Below the pieces are notes generated by a model. It saw only the letters and a list, made by a program, of their open reading frames with translations, made no database searches and was not told the origin of the DNA. From contig NW_025408674.1 of NCBI RefSeq assembly GCF_020360975.1, positions 2,356,001 to 2,420,000 on the forward strand: a stretch of DNA of 64,000 bases, in the 5' to 3' direction. Numbering within the stretch: position 1 is the stretch's first letter; every line of letters begins with the position of its first letter. The translations under genes and the position numbers were made by a program. The DNA is from Hirsutella rhossiliensis (lineage: Eukaryota > Ascomycota > Sordariomycetes > Hypocreales > Ophiocordycipitaceae). This document shows, in pieces, positions 1 through 10,866 of this stretch.

Positions 1-1260
1 CCTTATCTAAGGCCTCTTCTTATAACTATTAAGAAGGGGGGATTTAGATCTTTTAAATTAGCTAACGTTATAAGAGTAAGAGGGGCTATTAATCCCTCTT
101 TCTATCGAAGAAGCTAGATTCGTCGAAAATTATATCCCTAGTTAAAATAACCTTTTATAAAAGAAGAATATAGATCTAAAAGATATTTATAGAATTATAA
201 CTAATAAGGTAACTAATAAAGGCTCTAAGATTAAGCTTTCTTTTCTTTTTCCTTTTTAGTTATATATTAGTAGTTATAGCGTATGCCTTATAGCTATAGG
301 TATAAAGGTAAGCTAGTAAGGCCCTCTTCTTTATAAAGAGCTTAAGGGGGGATTTTTAGTCTATTCCTTAGTTTAGTTCCTAGGGTCCTTAGGGTCCCTA
401 GGGGTCCGGTTCTAAAGGTAATAGGCGGTCTTAATAACTTCCCTTTAAAGGTTATAGGGAAGCTTTATAGTAAGTCTTATCGTATAGGCAAGGTTATAGG
501 GAAGCTTTATAGTAAGTCTTATTATATAGGCCCTTTCTATTATAATACCCCTTAATCTTTCTACCCCTCCGTTCTAGGCCTAGGTATTTAGTGCTAATAG
601 GAGGGGTAAAATGCCCCTTTTTCGAAGCTAATTTAAGATATCCTTTATAAATAGCTCTCTATTAGACCGTATCTTCTTTACCTTATAGCTAAAGTAGGAT
701 TTTATTTAGTTAACGAAGTCTTAGAAGGTAAACTAGTTATACTTACTTAGGTAGGTCTATAAGAAATAAGGGAAAACTATCCTTAAAAGGGCGTTTATAA
801 AAAACATTACCTTAATAAAGCTTTCTTAATCCTTAGAAACGTTGGTCTAGTCGACCTAAATTTCCTTATATAGCTAGTCCGGCCGTAAAGGGGTTTATCT
901 AGAAATTCGTCTCTTAGTCTTTCCTTAGCCGTAGTATTTATATTCGACGGTCTTTAGGCCCCTTATTTATACGCCCTATTATTAGCCTAGCTTATATAAA
1001 GCTAGGGGGCCTAGGTAACTAAGTCGTACGTACTAAAGAATACCGTCTCCTTAGGCTACTAAAAGAGGGTCCTTTATAGTAGACCTATTTCTCTTAGTAG
1101 GGAAAGCTAACTTCTTAAGAGGTTCCTTCCTAAGAATAGGTCGGAATTCGAGAATAAATTAACCGAATTTTTCCTTAATAAGCCTAATAGTCTAATTCTT
1201 TTAGACTAGCCTCGTAGGCTTAAACGTCGTATCCTAGAAGATTCCTTCTTCTTAAAGAAG
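1..1260 (-). mobile_element. RIP-mutated Ty1/Copia retrotransposon, integrase part of pol (relic, runs off the left edge)
   Basis: Read on the minus strand, one frame shows a Copia pol polyprotein interrupted almost only by TAA/TAG codons. In order from high to low coordinates: a GAG-pre-integrase segment near 985-1040 with the family pattern ending LGPLALYKLG; an integrase core with the first acidic residue in a VD*TN context near 838-856; an RSNRE motif near 648-669 where active enzymes have RSDRE; and the third catalytic position in NGGVER near 560-577. Then comes the integrase C-terminal region (KAYA near 270-290, a TRDIIFDE-type motif near 110-150). Reverse transcriptase should lie beyond position 1. 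CpA and TpG are nearly absent, the mark of RIP. Certainly non-functional. The family assignment is from motif order, not from a database search. Confidence 0.85.
449..532 (-). repeat. Two 42-bp tandem copies inside the Copia integrase relic
   Basis: 449-490 and 491-532 are the same 42-bp unit, identical over the first 32 bases and differing at three positions in the last ten. 42 is a multiple of three, so the duplication repeats 14 codons (containing RLTIKLPYNL) and keeps the minus-strand pol frame open. It probably arose in the element before or during its decay. Confidence 0.9.
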
Positions 1261-3479
1261 GTAGAAGGAAATTAGGCTCGTTAAAAATTAAGGGTAAAAA
1301 GCTACCCTTTTTCGTCGAAGAATTTATATAGACCCGTTAGGTAATTTTATCGTAAAATTCACCCTTCCGTATCCCTCTATCTATATAGTTAATTCCCTAG
1401 TAATAAGGTATTCCCTCCGTGCTTTTTTAAAGGACTAGAATCGTAAGAGTATATTATAGATATTAAGGGAAGTACTAGAGCTAAGGATAGCTAATTTTTA
1501 TAGGGGATAATCGAAGGGTCTTAATAGGTAGTCTTATTAATTTATAGGGAAGATAAAGGCCGGATTTACTATACTAACGATTTTTCCTCGAATTTATAGT
1601 AGCGGCGTTATTAGTTACTATTTCTTAGTAACCCGAATCTCGTCTATCTTCTTCTATAATAAGGGGTCCTCCTTAAGAGACTATTATATCGTTTCTTATA
1701 GCCTCTTTAAAGGGTTAAATCCTTTAGGTCGGTTTTCCTTAAAGACTTACTAGTATTATAATAACTAATAGCCTAGGGATTTATAGGCTAGGCAGCCGTT
1801 TCGTTGTCTAGTCTTTTACTTCTTCGAGGAATCTTTATCTTAATCCGGAAGGTTTGCTTAAAAACCTCCCCTTTTTACCCCTTATTATTAATTTTAATAA
1901 AGAGGTTTAATTTTAACTAGTTCCTTAATTTTTTAACTAACGGACTAAAAGGTCTATTAGGGGACTAGTTAGGCCGGTCTAACTAACGGGACTAAGGCCG
2001 GGCCCGGAGTAAGAGGCGGAGCCGGGGCCGGGCCTAGGGCAGCTATTAAAGACGGTGTTAATACTCTCGAGGGAGGAGGAGCTAGAGGGGCAATAGCCGT
2101 AGTAGCAGCAGCAGCTAGAGCCGTAGTAATAGGGGCTATAGTAGCTATACGGGTAGTAGGTCGAGCCGTCTAGGTCGAGTACTAGCTATAAATAAATAAG
2201 ACTACTTTCTATTATACTTTAGTAGCCTCTTTATTTAGTTCCTAGCTAGCCTCTTAAAAGATAGTTAAGTAACCGTTACTAATAGGCTTTATTAATAGAG
2301 ATATATCCTATAGCTATTAGCTAGAAAGAGCTTCTATAAGGAAGTATTAGTTAGCTTCCTTAAGGATTTCTTCCTACTTAGCTAGCTACGAAGAAGCTAG
2401 TAAGTTCCTAGTAGAAAAGGCTCCTAGGTATACTATATAGGTCTTCTTAATACGGTTAGTTATATATCCCCTTAAGGGAGCTATTAAGGTCTTAAGCTTT
2501 AAAAGCTACTACCTAAGAGTCTCTTCCTCTTAAAGAGAGATTAGCTTTATAGTACTAACGGATTCCGTTATCGCCGTACGTATAGTAGTTAGTAGCTTTA
2601 TCTTATAGAGGTACTCCTTACGGTAACTCTCGTAGTTACCTAAGGTAGTAGAAAAAGCTCTTTACTATATAGAGGTTAGCTTAGAGAAGAGGGAAGCTCC
2701 CTCTATAAATTCCGTTGCCCTAAGATAAAGAGGGGGCTTAAGAGGGTCCTACTTATTAAAAAAGACTAAATTATAGATAGTTCTATCTATACGAGCTCGT
2801 AGCTCCTTTACCTACTTATCCTAATCTTAGGGCTCTATAAGAATCGTCCTATAGACTATAGGGATAGTAAAGGAGTCGTTTTTTAATATCGTTATAAGAG
2901 AGGAGGTAGAAAAGTTAGTTAAAAATCGGCTTTTTTACTAAGAGGGGTAAAAGGAAGCTACGAGGGATATAAGAAAGGTGCCTTTTATAGCAGCCGGAAG
3001 GTATAGGAATACTATTCCTCCTAGGCTTATAACTCTTATAAAGAGAGATACGAGAAGTATATATAAAATATATAAAGGTAAAATTAAAAGTAAGGGGTCG
3101 GATAGGTAAGGCAGAGATATTTAAATCTTATAGGGGCAGTAATTATAGTAAGAGATTAATTATTATATTGCCTTAATTATCCTTCTTTCCTCTATCTAAC
3201 GCCCCTCTTTATACCTATCTAGTATCTTAATTAATAAAGAAGATCCTACTTAAAGAAGCTACTAATATCCTTTTAACTACTAAGCTTTTTACCGGTTTTT
3301 CCCCTCTTTTCTAGCCGTTGCCGGTATATCCGTCTTATCTTTTACTACCTCTATAGGAAGCTATCGCTACTTTTACTTCCCCTCTTACCCCTACCCTCCT
3401 CTCTATACCTCCTTTTAGCTCCTTTCTTAAAACCTGTTTTTTAGCTTCCTAGGTCCCTCGTACTAAGGGATATCTCTAA
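1261..3479. other. RIP-mutated repeat DNA, probably the gag/protease side of the Copia element
   Basis: The composition is the same as in 1-1260: CpA and TpG are very rare and TAA/TAG/CTA/TTA words abound. By position this should be the protease and gag part of the minus-strand Copia element, but I could not recognise a protease active site, a zinc knuckle or LTR ends. A GC-richer patch at 1985-2140, with glycine/proline-type codons and a short AGC run, stands out from the surrounding AT-rich sequence. Confidence 0.6.
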
Positions 3480-5664
3480 GAACTATAAAATCCGGCTACG
3501 CTTCGCGATAATAATACTATATTAGCTACGAATAAAATAATTAAGTTAAATAGCTACTAATAACGTAACTAGCTTATAATAGCTTAGTTATAGAAATAAC
3601 TAAGCTCTTACTAGTATATATTAATTACGGATATAACCTAGAAGTATTTAAGGTTACTTAATAAGGACTATAAGTAAAATAAGCAATACTATAAGTATAT
3701 TAGCTATAAAAATTATATAAAGAAGTATAATAAGAACTTTAATTTATTAAAGAACGAATATCTACTTACTATAATTAGAAAAGATTATAAGGACTAATCT
3801 TTTAAGAGGGAGATATAGTTTACTTTATATAACGAAATATTAAAATAAAACGACTAAGTAATAAATTAGATTTTAAGAAACTTAGACCGTTTAAGGTTAG
3901 GAAAACTATTTTAAAAGTTAGCTATAAACTTTCGCTACTAATAATAATATAGATATACCTAGTATTTTATATCTTATTATTAAAACTAGCGCTATAAAAC
4001 GCTAAACTATAGGAAAAAATTAAAGTTAATAATAATTAAGAATATAAAGTAAAATAAATACTAGATATAAGAAAATAAGGTTAGTAATAAGAATACCTTA
4101 TTAAATAAAAAGGATATAAACTAAAGGAAAATACCTAGGAACTACTTAAGTACTTAACCTATTATAGTTCTTTACTTTAATAGTTCTATTAAGCAAACCC
4201 TTACTTAGAAATATAAGGTTACTAAGAATAGTATCTTAGTTTAATACGTCTAAGGTACTAAACGATTAAACCTTACTAATAGTAATAGTTTCTTTATTTA
4301 ATAAATAAACCGATTTATCTTAAAAAGAACGCGTTATACTATCTTCTTTATTAATAGCTTATATACCCCGCTAAAATAACTTACTACCTTAGTCCTTTAA
4401 GAAACGCTTTTATTTCTTAATTTAAGCTAAGTAAGCTATTACTTCCTTTAACGCTTCTTTTACTTTCCGTTCGTTTAAATTAATCTTTTACTATTAACTT
4501 ATAATATAATAAACTAAAAAAAAAAGAATATTAGTAAAAAAGATTAATAAGGGAAGGAAAAAATAAAATAAATAAGTAAACGCTATATTATACCTATTAT
4601 AAAACCGGCCTATAAAGGTATATTTAGAATATTAATTAAAACGCTCGCCGACCTTATAAGTTAGGCCTAACTAAAAATAATAAAAGTAAGGTATAATTTT
4701 AATACTATAGATCTTAGTCTAAGATACTAGCTTTAATCGTTAATATAATTTATTAAAATTATAAGAATAGAATTTTTAAATATAACTAGATATACTATTA
4801 ATAGTATATCTTATAAGGATAAAGGAATAAAGAATAATATACTTATATATAACGCGATAAGGGTATATTTATATATAGCGGCTAAAGTAGTAGGCCTTAA
4901 AGGTAAGACTAAAAAGAAGGGAGGTATCCTATTACGACCACGGTTTAGCGAACCGCGGGAACTAGTATATATTATAAGAATATATAATATAAGGAGCAAG
5001 GAATATTAAACGGACCGACGGGCTAATTAAGTTTAGAGCGATGGGTTACTTTAGCGCTTTAACGCTCTACGGCTAGGATCGTAAGATCGCTTTAGCGCTC
5101 TAGCGCTCCTAGGCGACGGGATTACCTAGTGCTCTCGGTAATCTAGGGAAGCTCTTAAGATATATAAGGAAGGAACGGAATACTCCTTTAAATAAATAGC
5201 TTAATAGCTTTTAATATTATAATTATTATAATCTCTATTACGATCTTATCTTTAATTTTAATTACTTAATTACTTAGTTATAGTCTATAGTCTATAACCT
5301 TTAACTTATTACTAACGTAATATACTTATTATTACTTAGACTATACCTTATTATATTTATTAATATAAACCCCTTAATAAGTTTATCTCTTAGAAATAAT
5401 ACTAGTCGTTATACTACTAGTATATTTATAAGCGCTTTTAAAAGCTTTAATTAGCTAATTTATAAGTAGGCTAGTATAGTCTATTAGTTTAACTAAAAAT
5501 TAATTATACCCTTAGCTAGATTTAAACCGACTTTAGTATTATAGCTAGTAGGCCTCCTAGGTATATAACTACTATACTATAAGGGTACTAATAAAGGTAT
5601 TATTATATATTTTAAGTATACTATATTAGTTTAAAGCTACTATTAAATCCTATATACTAAGTAT

Positions 5665-5701
<37 letters not shown>

Positions 5702-5890
5702 GCTAATTTAAAGTATATATTAAATAATAATAATATATATATACTATACTATATAATAATATATTTATCTATTTGCCTATTTTAATATATATTTACTATT
5801 AGTATATTAAAGTATAATATAGCTATAGACCTAGGTATATATATAAACGAATAATATCTAAAATACGTTTTAACTCTAACTCTATTACGA
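3480..5890. other. Second RIP-mutated AT-rich segment of unknown origin
   Basis: This part is more AT-rich than 1-3479 and equally poor in CpA/TpG. A plus-strand frame from about 3655 to 4240 is interrupted only by TAA/TAG codons and reads as a lysine/asparagine/tyrosine-rich protein (for example LKNEYLLTIIRKDYKD), suggesting a mutated ORF of another element. Around 5040-5160 several GCGCTNTAGCGCT-like words recur. I found no LTR, TIR or known domain. Confidence 0.55.
5667..5695. repeat. (TA)n microsatellite
   Basis: About 14 uninterrupted TA dinucleotides near the right end of the RIP-mutated block. Confidence 0.95.
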
Positions 5891-7608
5891 GACTAGCACG
5901 ACAAAGCAGGAGATATCACAAGCACTATTAACATCACTCCCACTCGGGGGTGCCCTCATTTTAGCCAAGTGGTATTCAATTTGACAAACTCCCCTATAGG
6001 CCGCTATATACCCTCTACGATCATCGGCCATCCGCACCAGAAGAAGATCACCGCGGGCGAAGAGAAAGAAGCGGCAACCGTCGATACGGACCTTAGAAAA
6101 TCATGCTCCAACAACCAATAGACCACTATTGTCCTGGCCAAGACGAGGGAGAAATCAAACAGTTCGGTTGCGATAAGCGTCGAGATGGAGCCAACCAGCC
6201 AAAACATCCGCTCGGGTCTGGCACCGATGCAAGGGATTTTGCGAGTCAAAAGTTTCAAGACAGCCTTTGGGACACTGTCAAGGAATGGTCCAGCTTTACC
6301 GGCGACGGGGGGGGCATGGACGGGGGGACGAGAGCGGCCCTGCCTTACTATAGATGCGTCCATCGACGGAGTTACAGCAGATGGCAAAGCAGACGAGCGG
6401 ACGAGGTATCAGCATCTGAGATTGGAAGATGGTCTGCCTCGACGTGGTTGCTAGAAGATCACTCTTTAAGGAACAAGCCCTTGACACCGCCGCATTCACC
6501 CAGCGTAGAGAAGGTAAAGTAATGAAATCATACATTAATGGCATGCCGGTGGCCTAGGCACGGTAACGGAAAGGCTACAGGACGTGAGCATGACCAGGCG
6601 GAGGCGCCTTGCCGGAACTCGCATCATAGTAGCAGCGCATGAGGCCCCGGAATCAAGACATGGGGCCCAAGGCATGTCATGATGGGCCTCTACCATCAGC
6701 CCAGTGCGAGAGACGTGCATTTAATGCCGTCTGTTTCCTTTCCATCTCGCCCGAGCATGTCAACCATGTCGCTCGAGGGGGTGTCGATATCGCCCATCCC
6801 TCTCCGAAGTTGAGCCTCGAAGTCGGCACAGCTCCACAGCAGCCCGACGCAGCCTCATGGGGCCAAGCCTCTTGGGTCAAGATGGGCGACGAATCATGGC
6901 CTCGAGAAGGGACGGTATCGGCTTCTCGGGGGCATAGAATGGACCGAGCACGTGAAGAAAGGCTGATCCAGCCAATAGCCTGGACCAACACACGCGTGGG
7001 GTCGGGGTGGCGCCCATCCGGGCTGGATAGTCATGGCTTCGTCTGACCATTCAGCGACGCGAGGGAGGAGAGGTGTCGCAAGTGCGCTGTTGCCTGCACA
7101 GCCCTCGGCGCGTCGTTGACGGTAAAGCACCGCCTTGCCGCCCTGGTTCCCATGCCACAGGCGGGAGCGCGGTTGACGTGTCGGCGCGGCGATGTCGTGA
7201 GAAGAGTCGTGCCGGTGACTCATTCACGGCGAACGAGCGTTTGGTTGGTCCCGGACTCGGTGTCAATGGCCCGAGAACGCATCGCAGGCAGGCGCGTACG
7301 CGCACTCAGAAGCAGTCCAGAAGCAGCCCAGAAGCAGCCCAAGGAGGCGTTCGGTGGACGCCTCGACCGATCGGCTCACGGTTCGGCGACCGATGCAGGG
7401 CGGCGTCCCGTACGTAGACGACGCACCGTGACGCCCCGCCAGCGCCGGGCCGGTGGCAAACGCTGGGCGCGCGTATGTTCCGTATGAGTGAGGCGCAGAA
7501 GGCGAGGGTGGGAGTCATTTGTAAAGGGGCAAATAAAGTTATACTAGATCAAGATGAGAGAAAGGAAAAGAAGAGGCTGGACGTCTTCGGGTGATGAGTC
7601 AGCAGTGC
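5891..7608. other. No convincing gene; unique GC-richer DNA between the RIP block and the MULE
   Basis: From about 5890 normal CpA and TpG frequencies return within a few tens of bases. Several overlapping open frames of 60-139 codons exist on both strands, but none has a recognisable domain or a consistent coding pattern, as expected by chance in GC-rich DNA. A three-copy 11-bp repeat lies at 7308-7340. Confidence 0.6.
7308..7340. repeat. Three tandem copies of an 11-bp unit (AGAAGCAGYCC)
   Basis: Three consecutive units differing only at one pyrimidine. Short and without an evident role. Confidence 0.85.
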
Positions 7609-7617
7609 CAACGACGC
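7609..7617. repeat. Left 9-bp target-site duplication of the MULE
   Basis: The nonamer CAACGACGC directly precedes the left terminal inverted repeat. The identical nonamer directly follows the right one at 10858-10866. Nine bases is the usual duplication made by Mutator-like transposases. Confidence 0.95.
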
Positions 7618-7688
7618 GGGAGCCAATAGAGGCGCGGACCCCCGCGCCTTTAAAGTCGGCGCGGACGTCCGCGCCTGTTATGTAAGCC
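7618..7688 (+). repeat. MULE left terminal inverted repeat (71 bp)
   Basis: It begins GGGAGCCAATAGAGG and is the exact reverse complement of 10787-10857. It contains two 18-bp dyads: 7631-7648 (near-perfect) and 7658-7675 (a perfect palindrome, GGCGCGGACGTCCGCGCC). They are separated by a TTTAAA core, so the terminus can fold into two stem-loops. Confidence 0.95.
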
Positions 7689-8034
7689 CAGGCGGAAGAT
7701 AGTCGGGCCGCCCCCTGACCTGTACTCTCCTTTTCTATTGCATGTGGCAAACTGTCGCACAGAGAGCCAGCCTCATATAGCATACCATCTGCGCTCAGAG
7801 TAGTTGTCCGCGGAAGCGATGCTATAATCCGCATATTAAGGTCGAGCGCCTGCATGCGTGGTGCTTGGACCCCATTGAGGCCAAAGCTCAAACGCAGGCT
7901 GCATTAAACCTCGCAGGCGGCCTCGGTTACAAGGGTTCTGCACCACGTCCACAAAGCAGGAGTTTCCTTTCCTTTGTGTATAAAGAGCTGCTCACTGTCG
8001 TGCACTACAGCTAGCTCTTCAAGATAATTCCAAT

Positions 8035-10489
8035 ATGGGGCTTACTGAATTCCTGACGATTGCCTTCCTCCTGAGGGCCAGTTCGACTCGCGAGAGTCTC
8101 TTCTTGCCTCAATTAATGCGTGGGCGGCTCCAAGAGGCTATGCCTTCACCACAGGCAAGTCCACGAGAGACCCGCGGTCCGGAAGACGCACAGTCATATT
8201 TGCCTGCGATCGTGGAGGTAGACTTGGGGCTCATACAAGCAAGGACCAGAAGCCAGCTGATCGGCAACGGTCTACAAGCTCCCGTATCACTGGATGCCAG
8301 TTTTCCATCAATGCGAAAGAGAGCCTTGATAAGTCGTACTGGTATGTCAGGCATCGCCCAGGCGAGGAGAAGTCGGTCCACAACCATGAGCCCAGTCTGC
8401 ATATTACAGCACATCCAGCTCATCGTGCCCTCTCCTCAACTGACCAGTCAGCTATTGGGAACCTCTCAAGCGCTGGCATAGCACCAAAGGATATCCGGAC
8501 ATATATGCGCCAGAGCTCTCAGACTGCCCAAGGAGCGACACAGCAAGACATATATAACTGTATCGCACAGCGCAGACGAGAGCTCCTTGCTGGCCAGAGC
8601 ACAATGCATGCCCTTGCCAATGAGCTTGACAACGAGGGGTTCCAGAGCCGCATACAGCTTGATCATGATGGCCGAGTCACAGCAGTCTTATTCGCACACC
8701 CAGCGTCTCTAGGATACCTCAACGCATACCCAGAATTACTACTGCTAGACTGCACATACAAGACGAACAAATATAAGATGCCACTGCTCGATATGATCGG
8801 CGTTGATGCCTGTCAGCGGTCATTCTGTATTGCCTTTGCCTTCCTCAGTGGTGAAGACGAAAATGACTATATCTGGGCACTGGACCAACTCCAATCGATA
8901 TACGAGTTATATGACATTCGCCAGCCATCGGTTATCCTGACAGATCGCTGCCTCGCCTGCATAAACGCAATTTCCCGGTGCTTTCCTGCGTCCAAGTCTC
9001 TGCTTTGCATCTGGCATGCGAATAAGGCGGTGCTTAGCTATTGCAAACCAGCTTTCGACCGTGACGATGAGGACTCTAATAGTGATGAGAGGTGGGCTGA
9101 GTTCTTTGGGTATTGGCACTCAATCGTGGGCTCGAAAGATGAGGAGACATTTGATCAACAAGTTGAAGAGCTCGAGAAGCGCTTTGTGCCACGATACGTC
9201 AAGGAGGTTAGCTACATACGGAAACCTGGTTGGACCCGTATAAGGAAAAGCTCGTCAAGGCCTGGGTCGATCAATATGCTCACTTCGGCAATGTGGCTAC
9301 TTCCGGGTGGAAGGCATCCACGCATTATTGAAGAGTCACCTTAAGAAGTCAACATTAGACCTCTTCGAGGCAACGAGGGCAATCAAGCAAGCTCTCCTCA
9401 ACCAACTGGCCGAGCTACAAGCCAACCAAGCCAGGCAGCATATACGGATGCCAATTGAGCTCTCTGGAACCGTATATAGCACGGTACGTGGCTGGGTATC
9501 ACACGAAGCCTTGCGACAGGTTGCAAAGCAACACAAGCGCCTCAACGAGAAAAACACCCCATCTTGCACAGGCAGCTTCACCAAGTCTCGCGGTCTCCCT
9601 TGTGCGCGCATTACAGTCTCTCATAGTGGAAGATCTGCCCTCCGGCTACAACATTTTCATACACATTGGCGCCTTCGACGGGATAACAAAGAGATTGGTC
9701 AGGTCCTCATAGAGCCTCGTCGGCGACTAGACCAACTTGTCGCCGCATCAAGGATATCACAGTCATCCACACAGCGCGAGCCAAGTGCATTTGAAGCCAT
9801 AGAGTCAGATCTACGGCCAAAGGCGCCGCCTACATGCAGCAAATGCCACCAGCAAGGGCACATCATGACATCTCGCAATTGTCCTTTACGCTATAGCGAC
9901 ATACTGCAGCGGGCAGAGGCACGGGCGGCACAGACTGCAGAGACTGCAGCAATTGCAGGACTGCACAGACTGCACAGACTGTACAGACGGTAGCAGTTCC
10001 AGAGACTGCGCAGACTGCAGCAGTCATGGAGAAAATGACAGTTGCAGTCACTACGGTCTCTACAGTCTCTACAGCAATTGCAGAGACTACAGAGACTACA
10101 GAGAATCTATTATATGATGACCCACGAGCCATCTATCAGAGGTATGTCAGGAAAGAGACTCTTGGTATAGAGCACAGCCTCGCGGCAGTCTCAAGACCAA
10201 CCAGGCATACCGAAAGGCAATGGGCTTGCCATTGCGCTACAGCAAGACTGAATATGACTGGTGCCTCGACTGGAAGCAAATGTCAAGGAGCTGCGGCTCG
10301 AGGCAATGGACCAAGGTAGAGATGATGGCATACCTTGATTGGGATAAGGCAGAAGAAGAGCGATTAGATGCCCGGGTGGCCGAGGAAATTCAGGTGCAGC
10401 CTTTCTCACGAGAAAGAGGTACTGCAGGTATATGGGCTGACTGCGAGAGAGACTCAGAGGAACAGCAGGCATTTTATTCACATATATAA
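8035..10489 (+). pseudogene. MULE transposase, frameshifted
   Basis: The homologous protein of roughly 800 residues must be followed through several frames. From 8049 to about 9219 one frame is open: a FAR1/GCM-type DNA-binding region with its cysteines and HNH motif (to about 8390), then the MULE domain with the first catalytic Asp in LLLDCTYKTN (near 8746), the second in ILTDR (near 8943), and a CIWH motif near 9006. A one-base loss near 9220 and another near 9305 shift the frame before VEGIHALLKSHLKKS (9307 on). A compensated shift disturbs the segment after GLPCA near 9600, ahead of FHTHWRLRRD. A zinc knuckle (CSKCHQQGH, near 9835) and a C-terminal extension (MGLPLRYSKTEYDWCLDWKQM type, 10220-10489) follow, with further shifts between. 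The first ATG at 8035 is itself out of frame with the body. Sequencing error cannot be excluded, but nearby cellular genes are intact. Confidence 0.88.
9930..10115 (+). repeat. Degenerate CAGACTGCA-type repeats within the transposase C-terminal region
   Basis: Short words such as GACTGCACA, CAGAGACTGCA and GAGACTACA recur for about 180 bp. They encode Ala/Thr/Val/Glu-rich low-complexity sequence linking the zinc knuckle to the C-terminal extension. One of the frameshifts lies inside this tract, a plausible slippage site. Confidence 0.75.
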
Positions 10490-10786
10490 GTGGTGATGAT
10501 GCCGGCGATGCGAAAATGTGAGGCAGATCGTGAGATCACCGACATGCACCGGCGTGTAGCACTGTAGCTGGCCAATTTTAAGGCGGTGAACTTCCGCGCA
10601 CCCTCCTTGCCACGCAACAGCGGCGCCCTTTGCGTCACGTCAATCTACCAAATAGGGAAGGCTATGGGTTCGAACCCTAAGGATATCCTCCTTTGCAATT
10701 AATTGAAGCTATATGTATGCAGCAAGCATGCTGTATCGGTGAGGCCGACTGCGAGCGCAGTTGGCGGCGGCCCAAATGGCCTGCCA

Positions 10787-10857
10787 GGCTTACATAACAG
10801 GCGCGGACGTCCGCGCCGACTTTAAAGGCGCGGGGGTCCGCGCCTCTATTGGCTCCC
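10787..10857 (-). repeat. MULE right terminal inverted repeat (71 bp)
   Basis: Exact reverse complement of 7618-7688, with the same two nested dyads. No mismatch over 71 bases. Confidence 0.95.
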
Positions 10858-10866
10858 CAACGACGC
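10858..10866. repeat. Right 9-bp target-site duplication of the MULE
   Basis: CAACGACGC, identical to 7609-7617 and directly abutting the right terminus. Confidence 0.95.

Larger units (their letters stand above)
7618..10857 (+). mobile_element. Mutator-like element (MULE) with perfect 71-bp terminal inverted repeats
   Basis: The 3240-bp element is bounded by identical 71-bp inverted repeats and a perfect 9-bp target-site duplication. It carries one plus-strand transposase gene (8035-10489) with a FAR1-like DNA-binding region, MULE catalytic domain, CCHC knuckle and a C-terminal extension. The gene is broken by several single-base frameshifts, so the copy is probably not autonomous, although the ends look fully mobilisable. 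It shows no RIP signature, unlike the block to its left, which suggests a recent arrival, low copy number, or loss of RIP activity. Confidence 0.93.

Noticed and set aside
4920..4965. Short GC-rich inverted repeat (CCACGGTTTAGCGAACCGCGG) in the RIP block
   Set aside because: Only a short dyad, with no second copy or flanking duplication, so not called as a TIR or structured RNA.
5935..5990. TTAGCCAAGTGGTA resembling a tRNA A box
   Set aside because: No B box or cloverleaf downstream.
9205..9310. An intron to explain the frame changes in the MULE transposase
   Set aside because: The whole stretch encodes recognisable transposase sequence in successive frames, so removing it would delete conserved protein; single-base losses fit better.
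10665..10685. GGGTTCGAACCC, resembling a tRNA T-loop (B box)
   Set aside because: No matching acceptor stem, anticodon arm or A box at the right distance on either strand; the T stem has a mismatch. At most a chance or tRNA-derived fragment within the MULE.
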